A stretch of DNA of 64,000 nucleotides from Alphaproteobacteria bacterium MarineAlpha5_Bin12 (lineage in GTDB: Bacteria > Pseudomonadota > Alphaproteobacteria > HIMB59 > GCA-002718135): contig PTKS01000001.1 in the NCBI GenBank assembly GCA_002937855.1, forward strand, positions 161,948-225,947, written 5' to 3'. Shown here piece by piece: positions 41,142-49,263 of the stretch. The notes beneath the pieces are model-generated. The model searched no databases, was not told where the DNA came from, and worked only from the letters and a program-made list of their open reading frames with translations. The number at the start of each line of letters is the position of its first letter. Within the stretch, counting starts at the first letter, position 1. The translations under genes were made by a program, and so were the position numbers.

Positions 41142-42355
41142 TATAATATATCAGAGGAATAAAACTTAAATATATCTCCTGGCTTTAAAAAAGACTTATT
41201 TTCAGGAATTTCAATAATACCATCCGAAAATACTATTGAACTTATAATGCCGGATCCTTGTTTTGAGTATCTTTTTACAATCAATTCTTTTGAATTTTTT
41301 GTTTCAATATTAACTCTTAACCACTCCATTCTTTGTGTCTTTTTTTTCATACTAAAATTTATTTTTACAGGAATATGTTTTGGATCTTTCCATTCTGTAC
41401 CTGATAGTTTGAATAAAAAAGGTTTAACTATCATTGCAATTAATAAAAATACAGATACCGGGTTTCCTGGTAAACAAAAAATAGGTTTTTTTTTGATTTC
41501 TCCAAAAGCTAGTGGTCTTCCAGGTTTAATTGCAATTTTCCAAAAGTTAATTTTACCAATTTCTTTTATAACTTTAATTATATGATCTTCTTCTCCAACT
41601 GATGCACCACCCGCAGTAATTAATATATCAAATTTTTTTGATGCTTCTGAAAGTGAATGATTTATTTTTTGCTTACTATCTTTTAATACTCCTAAATCTA
41701 CAACGCTAAATCCTGATTTTTTTAGGAGAGAATAAATTGCAAAACGATTTGAGTTATTAATTTGAGAGCCAATTAGTTTTGTGGTTGGATTTTTTAATTC
41801 ATTTCCACTAGTAAAAAAACCAATAGAAATTTTTTTATAAACATGTACATAATTTAAACCAACTGATGCTAACAAACTTAAATTTTCTGCCTTAATTAAA
41901 GTTCCTCTTTTTAATAATAGTTTATTTTTTTTAACGTCTTCTCCTGCCAACCTCCAATTTACATTTTTTTTTGGTTTTTTTATAAATTTTACAAATCCAT
42001 TTTCTTCAAAAGCATTTTCCTGCATTACAACAGTACATGAATTAATTGGCATAACTGCACCTGTAAAAATCCTTGCTGCCTGATTTTTTTTTAGAATAAT
42101 TCTATCTTTTCCACCTGCTTTTATTTTGCGTACTAATTTATATTTTTGTTCATTTTTTATATCTAAATTTCTAATAACGTAACCATCCACAGCTGAATTA
42201 TTAAACGGCGGAGTATTAATTTTAGAGTAAATATTCTTTGATAAAATTCTATTGTTTGCATTAATAACTTGAATTTTTTCTTCAGATAATCTTTTAGTAT
42301 TATAAGATTTGAGAAAACTAACTACTTTATTTTTTTTTAGAGGTTTTAAATTCAT
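41138..42355 (-). CDS. moeA: Molybdopterin molybdenumtransferase MoeA
   Basis: MoeA inserts molybdenum into adenylylated molybdopterin. The 405-residue protein has the family segments FNNSAVDGYV (about 50-59), FTGAVMP and the MoCF-binding domain DILITAGGASVGEEDHI with KPGRPLAFG and FCLPGNPVSV. The length is normal. It lies behind mobB with a four-base overlap and shares its terminal four bases with tusA on the other strand. Confidence 0.93.
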   Translation of the reverse strand: MNLKPLKKNKVVSFLKSYNTKRLSEEKIQVINANNRILSKNIYSKINTPPFNNSAVDGYVIRNLDIKNEQKYKLVRKIKAGGKDRIILKKNQAARIFTGAVMPINSCTVVMQENAFEENGFVKFIKKPKKNVNWRLAGEDVKKNKLLLKRGTLIKAENLSLLASVGLNYVHVYKKISIGFFTSGNELKNPTTKLIGSQINNSNRFAIYSLLKKSGFSVVDLGVLKDSKQKINHSLSEASKKFDILITAGGASVGEEDHIIKVIKEIGKINFWKIAIKPGRPLAFGEIKKKPIFCLPGNPVSVFLLIAMIVKPFLFKLSGTEWKDPKHIPVKINFSMKKKTQRMEWLRVNIETKNSKELIVKRYSKQGSGIISSIVFSDGIIEIPENKSFLKPGDIFKFYSSDILY

Positions 42356-42846
42356 TTTTTACAATTGTTGAGGATAAATCGAGCAATTTTTTCAATTTCT
42401 TCTAGTTTAAATATAGGTAATTTTGTCCTAATTTTATCATTTGTAACAATTGCAACAACATTTTTTAATTTTGTATAAAGTGGTTTATTATTAGTGTCCA
42501 CTTTCCTGTAAATTTCTATTTTTTTATGATTATCTTTTTTAAAACCTTCTATTAATAAAATATCGGATCTCTCAATTTTTTTTATTAGATATTTTAAAGA
42601 ACGTTCTTTTTTATTTGTCCTTTCTTCTATTTTTGCCCATCGTTTTGATGAACTAATAATAACTTCTTGAGCTCCTGATTGTCGATGAATAAAGCTATCA
42701 GTTCCTTCTTTATCAATTTCAAAATTGTGATGAGCATGCTTGATAGTTCCAACTACTAATTTTTTTGAATTAAAATATTTTATTAAATTTTTTATAGTAG
42801 TAGTTTTTCCTGAATTCTTTAATCCAACTATTCCGATAACTTTCAT
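42352..42846 (-). CDS. mobB: Molybdopterin-guanine dinucleotide adapter protein MobB
   Basis: MobB is a small GTP-binding protein that aids MGD formation by MobA. The 164-residue protein has the P-loop GLKNSGKTTTIKN (8-20) and GTIKHAHHNFEIDKEGTDSF, which is diagnostic. The switch-like LLIEGFK follows. It overlaps moeA by four bases and the permease gene by one base. Confidence 0.9.
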   Translation of the reverse strand: MKVIGIVGLKNSGKTTTIKNLIKYFNSKKLVVGTIKHAHHNFEIDKEGTDSFIHRQSGAQEVIISSSKRWAKIEERTNKKERSLKYLIKKIERSDILLIEGFKKDNHKKIEIYRKVDTNNKPLYTKLKNVVAIVTNDKIRTKLPIFKLEEIEKIARFILNNCKK

Positions 42847-43535
42847 TAATATAACCTTTTATTTAATTTAAATGAAAAAAAATTAATAATCAAAGTGATT
42901 AAAATAAGTATGATACCTAAAGACATTGCTTTTTCAAGATTTCCCATACTTGTTTCAAGAGAGATTGCACTAGTCATTACCCTTGTATAATGTTCAATAT
43001 TGCCTCCAACAATCATCACTGCACCTACTTCTGAAATAGCTCTACCAAATGCAGTCAGTAATATTGTTAAAACCATATAATGATTATTTTTTATAAATAT
43101 GTAAATTACAGTAAAATTTTTCATATTATATGATTTTAAAGAATCACTGTAATGAAAATAAAACTCTTCAAAAAGTTCTTTTATGAGTGATGATATAATT
43201 GGATAAACTATTATAATTTGCGCAATAACCATCGCAGTAGGAGAATATATTATATTAAAAATTCCAAATGGCCCATTATCTGAAAAAATAAAAAAAACTA
43301 TGAGACCTGCTACTACTGGTGGTATTCCAGTTAATGAATTCAAAAATAGAGTAATTATTTTAAATAAATTTGATTTATTATTTGCCAAATAATAAGCAGT
43401 AATAATTCCAAGAAAAGAAGCAATTATGGTTGCAAATAAAGAAGTTCTTATGGAAAGAAATATAATTTCGTATAAATCTAAATTAAAAGAAAAAATTAAA
43501 ATAAATGAGTCATATAATATTTTAAAAAATTCCAT
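42846..43535 (-). CDS. tupB: ABC transporter permease, tungstate/molybdate (TupB/ModB) type
   Basis: This 229-residue inner-membrane protein has five or six hydrophobic segments and the EAA-like loop FGRAISEVGAVMIVGGNIEH (about 165-184), which is characteristic of TupB-type tungstate permeases. The context with moeA and mobB supports oxyanion import for the cofactor. No substrate-binding protein or ATPase gene is adjacent; the ATPase at 46.3 kb belongs to a different, divergent-class operon. The substrate, molybdate or tungstate, cannot be told from the sequence. Confidence 0.75.
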   Translation of the reverse strand: MEFFKILYDSFILIFSFNLDLYEIIFLSIRTSLFATIIASFLGIITAYYLANNKSNLFKIITLFLNSLTGIPPVVAGLIVFFIFSDNGPFGIFNIIYSPTAMVIAQIIIVYPIISSLIKELFEEFYFHYSDSLKSYNMKNFTVIYIFIKNNHYMVLTILLTAFGRAISEVGAVMIVGGNIEHYTRVMTSAISLETSMGNLEKAMSLGIILILITLIINFFSFKLNKRLY

Positions 43536-43578
43536 TTTAAAGTAAAGTTTAATTTATTTTATATACTTTATTATTGTT

Positions 43579-44388
43579 ATGAAAAAAAACAAATATTTAA
43601 TTCAACCAAATATCAATAATAGTTTTTTATTTGATAAAGTTAGTGGATTTAATGAACTAAATGAGAAAATAAACACAAAAGTAGTTCAAGAAAGACCTTT
43701 GACAATTTTTCTTAATAATCAAGAAATTGTTACTTTGATGAGCATCAATGACTACCCAGAATATTTAGCAATAGGGTATCTTTTGAATCAAGATATGATT
43801 TTTCCATATGAAAAAATTAAAAAAATTGAATATGATAAAGACATTCAAACGATAGTCATAAGAACTAAAAGAAAAACAAATTATGAAAAGAAAATGAAAA
43901 GAAAGATCACAACTTCAGGTTGTGCTCAAGGAACAATATTTGGAGATATTTATGAAAAACTTGAAAAAACTAAATTACGAAGTAAGACAAAAATTAAAAA
44001 AGAATGGATCTATGAATTGTCAAAAAAAATTAATTTAACTCCAAGTTTATATTTAGAAGCTGGGGCTATACATGGTTGTGTTCTTTGTGAAAAAAGTAAT
44101 CCTTTAATTTATATGGAAGATGTAGGTCGCCATAACGCAGTTGATAAAATAGCAGGATATATGTTTATGCATAAAGTTTTAGCTAAAAATAAAATATTTT
44201 ATACTACTGGAAGATTGACAAGTGAAATGATTATTAAAACAGTTAAAATGAATATTTCTATTTTAATATCTAGATCTGGATTTACTGCCTGGGGTGTTGA
44301 GCTAGCAAATAAAACAAATCTGACATTAATTGGGCGAGCTAAAGGAAAAAGATTTACATTGCTTTCGGGGAAAAGTAGAGTTTATTAA
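43579..44388 (+). CDS. fdhD: Formate dehydrogenase accessory sulfurtransferase FdhD
   Basis: FdhD transfers sulfur from IscS to bis-MGD, which activates formate dehydrogenase. The 269-residue protein has the conserved ITTSGCAQGTIFGD (110-123) at the position of the E. coli catalytic loop, GAIHGCVLCE and EDVGRHNAVDKIAGY (about 178-192), and the C-terminal SRSGFTAWGVELA. The loop holds one cysteine (C115) where E. coli has a CxxC. It is followed after two bases by mobA, and diverges from the tupB-mobB-moeA operon. Confidence 0.92.
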   Translation: MKKNKYLIQPNINNSFLFDKVSGFNELNEKINTKVVQERPLTIFLNNQEIVTLMSINDYPEYLAIGYLLNQDMIFPYEKIKKIEYDKDIQTIVIRTKRKTNYEKKMKRKITTSGCAQGTIFGDIYEKLEKTKLRSKTKIKKEWIYELSKKINLTPSLYLEAGAIHGCVLCEKSNPLIYMEDVGRHNAVDKIAGYMFMHKVLAKNKIFYTTGRLTSEMIIKTVKMNISILISRSGFTAWGVELANKTNLTLIGRAKGKRFTLLSGKSRVY

Positions 44389-44390
44389 AA

Positions 44391-45011
44391 ATGAAACAAG
44401 TTACGGGCTGTATACTGATTGGGGGAAAATCAACTAGAATGGGGGGTGGAATTAAATGTTTAAAAAAATTTAATAATTGTTCAATTATTGATAGAATAAT
44501 TCAAAGATCAAAATCTCAAGTTTCAAACTTAACAATTAATTGTAATTCAGATGACAAAATTATTAATAAATTAAAATTACCAATATTCTCAGATATTATT
44601 AAAGGATATTTAGGTCCTCTAGCTGGAATTCATGCTGCATTAAAATGGGTAAAATCAAATAATTCAAATCATGAATGGGTAGTAACCTTCGCAGGAGATA
44701 CTCCTTTTTTTCCATTAAACTTGGTTGATAAACTATATAATTCAGCATTAAATAATAACAAAAAGATTATTTTTGCTAATAGTTTTGGAAGAAACCATCC
44801 AATTTTTTCTATCTGGCATATCAGCCTTGAAGAAGATTTAAAATATGCGATAGAAAAAGAAAAGATTAGAAAAATTGAATTATGGGCAAGAAGACATGAA
44901 TTTAATGTAATAAATTTTGATGAATATAAATATGATCCTTTTTTCAATATCAATAAATATGATGACTTAATTGAAGCTGAAAAAATTGAAAATTATTTTT
45001 TTAAAAAATGA
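44391..45011 (+). CDS. mobA: Molybdenum cofactor guanylyltransferase MobA
   Basis: MobA attaches GMP to molybdopterin to form MGD. The 206-residue protein has the nucleotide-binding loop GGKSTRMGGGIKCLKKF (12-28), FSDIIKGYLGPLAGIHAAL (about 66-84) and the metal-binding FAGDTPFFP. In the first loop the usual Asp-Lys pair is Ile-Lys; the lysine is retained. It probably forms an operon with fdhD. It overlaps the reductase gene on the other strand by 19 bases. Confidence 0.88.
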   Translation: MKQVTGCILIGGKSTRMGGGIKCLKKFNNCSIIDRIIQRSKSQVSNLTINCNSDDKIINKLKLPIFSDIIKGYLGPLAGIHAALKWVKSNNSNHEWVVTFAGDTPFFPLNLVDKLYNSALNNNKKIIFANSFGRNHPIFSIWHISLEEDLKYAIEKEKIRKIELWARRHEFNVINFDEYKYDPFFNINKYDDLIEAEKIENYFFKK

Positions 45012-45523
45012 AAATATATAGCACCCCTTTTATTAATTATTTTTTGTTTTTTTAATAAACCAAATTTAATATGATTGTTTAGTAAATCATTCCATTTTAG
45101 TTTTGAAAATAGTTTTAATCCACTTTTGAATTCAATGGGCTCTTCTGTTATAATAAATTCATCAATTATTTTTTTTTTCAAAAAATAATCATTTACCTTT
45201 GTGCCACCTAATATGCATAAATTATGTTTTGGTTTAATTATATTTAATAAACTTTTAAGAGATCCTTTTTGGGGGTTGAAATAAATATGATTTTTATTAA
45301 TTTTTTTATATTTATTAACTGAATTAGTAAAAATAATCCTTTTCCTATTTAAATTAAAAGATAATTCATGTGTATTTCTTCCCATTACTGACCAAAAGCA
45401 AGATTTAATATCTTTTTTAAAAATATTTTGCTCCTCTGTAGAGGTCCATTTATTAGGTAGATCTCCTGGATATCTAGCAATGTAACCATCCTTACTAACT
45501 GCAGAGATTAATATATATTTCAT
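44993..45523 (-). CDS. Dihydrofolate reductase / RibD C-terminal-like reductase
   Basis: The 176-residue protein has the DHFR-like fold signature. It starts ILISAVSKDGYIA, then has LPNKWTSTEEQNIFKKD and VMGRNTHE (about 48-55) like the DHFR W-x-x-xxx and MGRxT motifs, with LCILGGTKVNDYFL near residue 110 as the NADPH-binding GG region. It could be a true dihydrofolate reductase, a RibD-C-type pyrimidine reductase, or an unassigned NADPH reductase. It is the last gene of an ABC importer operon, overlapping the permease gene by four bases, which suggests it acts on the imported compound. Confidence 0.65.
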   Translation of the reverse strand: MKYILISAVSKDGYIARYPGDLPNKWTSTEEQNIFKKDIKSCFWSVMGRNTHELSFNLNRKRIIFTNSVNKYKKINKNHIYFNPQKGSLKSLLNIIKPKHNLCILGGTKVNDYFLKKKIIDEFIITEEPIEFKSGLKLFSKLKWNDLLNNHIKFGLLKKQKIINKRGAIYFHFLKK

Positions 45524-46299
45524 AATTCCTTGATTTTTTCACTTTCATGCCAATTTTTAAGAGTTATTTTACTAATAAGATGAATAAACACATAAATAAT
45601 TATTCCTGTTAAAGCAATTAAAATTAAAGCCGCAAACATTTTGGCAGTTTCTAATCTATAACTAGATTCAATTATTATATATGCAAGACCCGATGAAGAT
45701 CCGCCGATTCCTGTTACAAACTCAGCAACAATTGCTCCAATTAACGATAGGCCTGCACTTATTTTTAATCCAGATAAAAAAAATGGTAAAGCTGAAGGAA
45801 TTTGTAAAAATAACAACTTTTGAAATTTATTTGCTTTATACAAAAAAAATAAATCCACTAAACTATGGTCAATACTCTTCAAACCCACTAGGGTATTTGA
45901 TAAAATTGGAAAAAAAGCAACTAACCATGCACAGATAAGTGCAGCTATAAATGTATTATCAATTAGAATAATAATTAATGGAGCAATTGCAATTATAGGT
46001 GTTACTTGAAGAACGACTGTTAGAGGCATAAAGCTAATTTCAAAAATTTTAAATTGAGATATAATTACAGCTATAGCAAAACCTAATATCACAGCCATCA
46101 AAAGTGCTAAAAGTGTTACACTTAAAGTTATTAACATAGCTGAAATTAAACTATTCCATTCATTAATTATAGTTATAAATACTAGCGAAGGTTTTGGGAT
46201 AATATAATGGGGAGTTTCATTAATAATCAAAATAATTTCCCATAGAAAAATTAATATAATAAATAAAAGGGATGGGGCTAAAAAAACTTTATTCTTCAT
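45520..46299 (-). CDS. ABC transporter permease, SsuC/TauC/ThiX class
   Basis: The 259-residue inner-membrane protein has six hydrophobic segments and a BPD-transporter loop LKISAGLSLIGAIVAEFVTG (about 186-205) with the EAA-type motif. This class serves nitrate, taurine, alkanesulfonate, riboflavin or pyrimidine precursors. It overlaps the ATPase gene by 11 bases and the reductase by four. Confidence 0.85.
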   Translation of the reverse strand: MKNKVFLAPSLLFIILIFLWEIILIINETPHYIIPKPSLVFITIINEWNSLISAMLITLSVTLLALLMAVILGFAIAVIISQFKIFEISFMPLTVVLQVTPIIAIAPLIIILIDNTFIAALICAWLVAFFPILSNTLVGLKSIDHSLVDLFFLYKANKFQKLLFLQIPSALPFFLSGLKISAGLSLIGAIVAEFVTGIGGSSSGLAYIIIESSYRLETAKMFAALILIALTGIIIYVFIHLISKITLKNWHESEKIKEL

Positions 46300-47104
46300 T
46301 AGCTACCTCATTATAATAATTAAATTTTTTAGAAATTTTTTTGCATTTATTTAAATAATCTGTACTTAAATAATAATCCTCATTTTTTTCTTCATCTTTA
46401 TCTAAATAAATTATTTCATTAATACTAGCTGGTCTATCTGAAATTAATGCAATTTTATTAGATAAATAAGCAGACTCATAAATACTATGAGTAATAAAAA
46501 TAATAGTTAACTTATATTTTTTATAAATATTCAACAGATCATTGTTTAACTTAAAACGAGTAATTTCATCTAATGCTCCAAATGGCTCATCCATTAAAAT
46601 AACTTTTGGTTTAGTTATTAGTGCTCTTGCAATAGCAACCCTCATTTTCATACCACCAGACAATTGACTGGGAAAATAATCTTTAAAATCAGTTAATCCC
46701 ACTAATTCAATAAAGTTCATAACAGTCTGATAATTTTTTTTTCTATTTTTCTTATTTAACTTTAACGGTAAAAAAATATTATCAAATACATTTAACCACG
46801 GTAATAAATTTGGATCCTGAAAAACAACACTTAAATTAGCGGGATTTTTTTCAGAATTTTTAAAAGTTGATGTAGGCCAATTAACTTTACCTTCTGTTGT
46901 TTTTAAAAGACCACATAAAATTTTTAATATGGTTGTTTTTCCACATCCAGACTTTCCTAAAAGAGTAATAAAATCATTTTTAAATATTTTTAAATTTAAG
47001 TTTTTTAAAACAACTTCACCGTTAGTAAAAATCTTAGTTACTTGATCTAATTCTGCTAATATATTTTTATTTTTTTTATTTTTTTTATTTAAGTTTGTTA
47101 TCAT
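46289..47104 (-). CDS. ABC transporter ATP-binding protein, SsuB/TauB class
   Basis: The 271-residue ATPase has Walker A GKSGCGKTT (about 53-61), signature LSGGMKMRVAIARAL, Walker B VILMDEPFGALDE and the H-loop ITHSI. It powers the neighbouring permease. The start is the ATG at 47104, which shares one base with the stop of the binding-protein gene (TGATG). An in-frame TTG one codon earlier lies within that stop. Confidence 0.9.
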   Translation of the reverse strand: MITNLNKKNKKNKNILAELDQVTKIFTNGEVVLKNLNLKIFKNDFITLLGKSGCGKTTILKILCGLLKTTEGKVNWPTSTFKNSEKNPANLSVVFQDPNLLPWLNVFDNIFLPLKLNKKNRKKNYQTVMNFIELVGLTDFKDYFPSQLSGGMKMRVAIARALITKPKVILMDEPFGALDEITRFKLNNDLLNIYKKYKLTIIFITHSIYESAYLSNKIALISDRPASINEIIYLDKDEEKNEDYYLSTDYLNKCKKISKKFNYYNEVANEE

Positions 47105-48114
47105 CAATATTTATTTTCATAACCGATCCATTTATCATTATTAACAAAATTTAAAGTATAGGCTTTTTTATAATCTAGCGTTTCAGGATATAAACCTTGG
47201 TCTCTCATTAATTCAAAAAAAGATTTCCACCTAGAATCAGTCATTGCCCCGATACCCATTTTTTCAGTATCCCCTGAGAAGACTATCCCTCTTTTTTTCA
47301 TTTCATCTCTTGCATAATTTAATAAATCATTAGACATTTCAGGATTATCTTTTTTAATTAATTGATTTCCTAATTCTGGATTTCCATAAATGTAAGAATA
47401 CCATCCTTCTATTGAAGCATCCACGAAATTTTGAATCAGCTTAGGATTGTTTTGAATTTTTTCAATTGAAGTTTCAATAGTAGTAGCATATGGCATGTAT
47501 CCATTGTCAGCTAGTAAATTTACAACCGGCTGAAATCCCGCTTTACTAAGTATTGAATATGGCTCACTAGTAAGGTAACCCTGTTGTATTGAAGTTTTAT
47601 CTTCTAAAAATGGTTGTAAACTAAAATTATAAGGTTTTATTTGATCATCTGTAAATCCATATTTTGCTTTTAGAAATGGCCAAAAAGTAACTTGATTATA
47701 TTTTGATATTAAAATTTTTTTTCCTTTAAAATTTTCAATTTTGTCATTTCCTTGATTGGGATGAGAAATTAAAACTTGTGGATCTTTTTGAAAAATAGCA
47801 GCAACGGCTTTAAATGGAACTTCACCGTTCACGAAATTAAGAGCCCCTGCGCTTCCTCCTATATTAAAATCAACTTTTCCTGCAACTAAAAGTGCTTTAG
47901 TATTTATCCCAGGACCACCTTGTCTTATTTCAACATCTAAATTATATTTTTTATAAATACCCTCAGCAAGAGCTTGATAAAAACCACCATGTTCAGCTTG
48001 TGCAAGCCAATTTGTAGATAATATTACCTTTTGGGTATCTTCAGCATTTATTGTGTAAGGAAAAATCACAAATATAATCACAATTGTAATTTTCCTTAAG
48101 TCTTCAAGATTCAT
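47104..48114 (-). CDS. NMT1/THI5-family ABC substrate-binding protein
   Basis: The 336-residue protein has a cleavable signal peptide (hydrophobic 9-20, likely cut near NAED) and would act in the periplasm. The mature part begins STNWLAQAEHGGFYQALAEGIY, close to the pyrimidine-precursor binding proteins (ThiY-like). It continues with VEIRQGGPGINTKALLVAGK and a solute-binding cleft of the NMT1/SsuA fold. Candidates are thiamine pyrimidine precursor, riboflavin, or another ring vitamin; sulfonates are less likely given the HGGFYQA motif. It heads an operon with ATPase, permease and a DHFR/RibD-C-like reductase, behind a structured leader. Confidence 0.8.
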   Translation of the reverse strand: MNLEDLRKITIVIIFVIFPYTINAEDTQKVILSTNWLAQAEHGGFYQALAEGIYKKYNLDVEIRQGGPGINTKALLVAGKVDFNIGGSAGALNFVNGEVPFKAVAAIFQKDPQVLISHPNQGNDKIENFKGKKILISKYNQVTFWPFLKAKYGFTDDQIKPYNFSLQPFLEDKTSIQQGYLTSEPYSILSKAGFQPVVNLLADNGYMPYATTIETSIEKIQNNPKLIQNFVDASIEGWYSYIYGNPELGNQLIKKDNPEMSNDLLNYARDEMKKRGIVFSGDTEKMGIGAMTDSRWKSFFELMRDQGLYPETLDYKKAYTLNFVNNDKWIGYENKY

Positions 48115-48120
48115 TCGTCA

Positions 48121-48205
48121 CTCCTCAAAAAATTTAAAGAGAGGTAGATCTTGAGTATCTTACTTAAGTCTTTCTTAAGATCGGATTCTCTTGATTGAGT
48201 CCTCT
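48121..48205 (-). promoter_or_regulatory. Structured 5' leader of the ABC operon, possible riboswitch
   Basis: The leader RNA can form an outer stem AGAGG/CCUCU (48201-48205 with 48140-48144), enclosing GAUCUU/AAGAUC (48177-48182 with 48147-48152). As an alternative it can form a hairpin AUCUUA/UAAGAU (48176-48181 with 48157-48162) or CUUAAG/CUUAAG. The 3' half of the outer stem (CCUC, 48141-48144) can also pair with the GAGG of the ribosome-binding site (48123-48126). None of the riboswitch consensus sequences that I know (TPP, FMN, THF, SAM) is visible. Confidence 0.4.
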
Positions 48206-48330
48206 ATATTCAGATCTATAGTTAGTGGATTCAAATGAAATATGGAAGTATTTATTATCTTTTTTTGTTGATAATCTAATTTTGCATATTAATTTACTTT
48301 TATCGTTAAATTATATAATTAGTAATAATT

Positions 48331-49248
48331 ATGAGTATTTATCTCCCTATAGCAGAAATGAATATTAATATTTTTTTAATTGTTTTTATTGGTATTTCTG
48401 TCGGAATTTTATCAGGATTATTTGGAGTGGGAGGTGGATTTTTAATGACCCCTCTTCTAATTTTTTTAGGCATCCCACCAGCAGTTGCTGTAGGAACAGA
48501 AGCTCCACATGTTTTAGCATCCTCTATTTCAGGAGCAATAGCACATTGGAGAAGAAACAATGTTGATTTTAAAATGGGATTCTTTCTTTTAGCGGGAGGT
48601 GTAGTGGGATCAACTGTCGGAGTTAATCTGTTTAAAGTACTAAGAAATTATGGACAAATAGACATAGTTATTCAATTATTATTTATTATTTTCTTAACTT
48701 TGATAGGATTATCAATGTTATTTGAAAGTGTAAAAACTTATAGAAAGTATAGAACAACCTCTTCAATAAGGCAAAAACTACATCAACATTCGTGGATACA
48801 TGGATTACCATTTAAGTTTAGATTTAGACGGTCAAAATTATACATAAGTATCATACCTCCAATTTTTATTGGTTTTTTTGTAGGAATTTTATCAGCAATG
48901 ATGGGAGTTGGGGGTGGATTTATTATGATACCAGCAATGGTGTATATTTTGGGAATGTCAACAAATGTTGTTGTTGGCACTTCTTTGTTTCAAATTATTT
49001 TTGTAACAGCAAATTCTACATTTTTTCAATCTTACTTAAACCAAACTGTTGATGTAGTTTTAGCATCATTAATGATAATTGGAGGTGTATTTGGTGCACA
49101 AATAGGAGCAAAATTAGCGACTAAATTAAGAGGTGAAGAACTTAGAGGAATTCTAGCTATAATTGTGTTGATAGTTTCAATAAAAATAATTTTAGACTTA
49201 ACACTCACACCAAAAGATTTTTATTCTTTAAGTTTTGGAAAAGTTTAA
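48331..49248 (+). CDS. TauE/SafE (TSUP) family sulfite/anion exporter
   Basis: The 305-residue inner-membrane protein has about eight hydrophobic segments in two repeats. Each repeat has the motif GVGGGFLMTPLLIF (about 31-44) or GVGGGFIMIPAMVY (about 192-205). The HVLASSISGAIAHWRRN segment is typical of TauE-type sulfite exporters. In this context it would remove sulfite or another small sulfur or organic anion. TATAAT at 48314-48319 sits 11 bases before the ATG, so the mRNA leader would be very short. A matching TIGR02186-type protein is encoded at 53.4 kb. Confidence 0.87.
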   Translation: MSIYLPIAEMNINIFLIVFIGISVGILSGLFGVGGGFLMTPLLIFLGIPPAVAVGTEAPHVLASSISGAIAHWRRNNVDFKMGFFLLAGGVVGSTVGVNLFKVLRNYGQIDIVIQLLFIIFLTLIGLSMLFESVKTYRKYRTTSSIRQKLHQHSWIHGLPFKFRFRRSKLYISIIPPIFIGFFVGILSAMMGVGGGFIMIPAMVYILGMSTNVVVGTSLFQIIFVTANSTFFQSYLNQTVDVVLASLMIIGGVFGAQIGAKLATKLRGEELRGILAIIVLIVSIKIILDLTLTPKDFYSLSFGKV

Positions 49249-49263
49249 TTTATTCACTAATTC

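Noticed and set aside
46289..47104. Assigning the SsuB/TauB-type ATPase to the TupB-like permease
   Set aside because: The ATPase overlaps its own permease and binding-protein genes and belongs to another ABC class.
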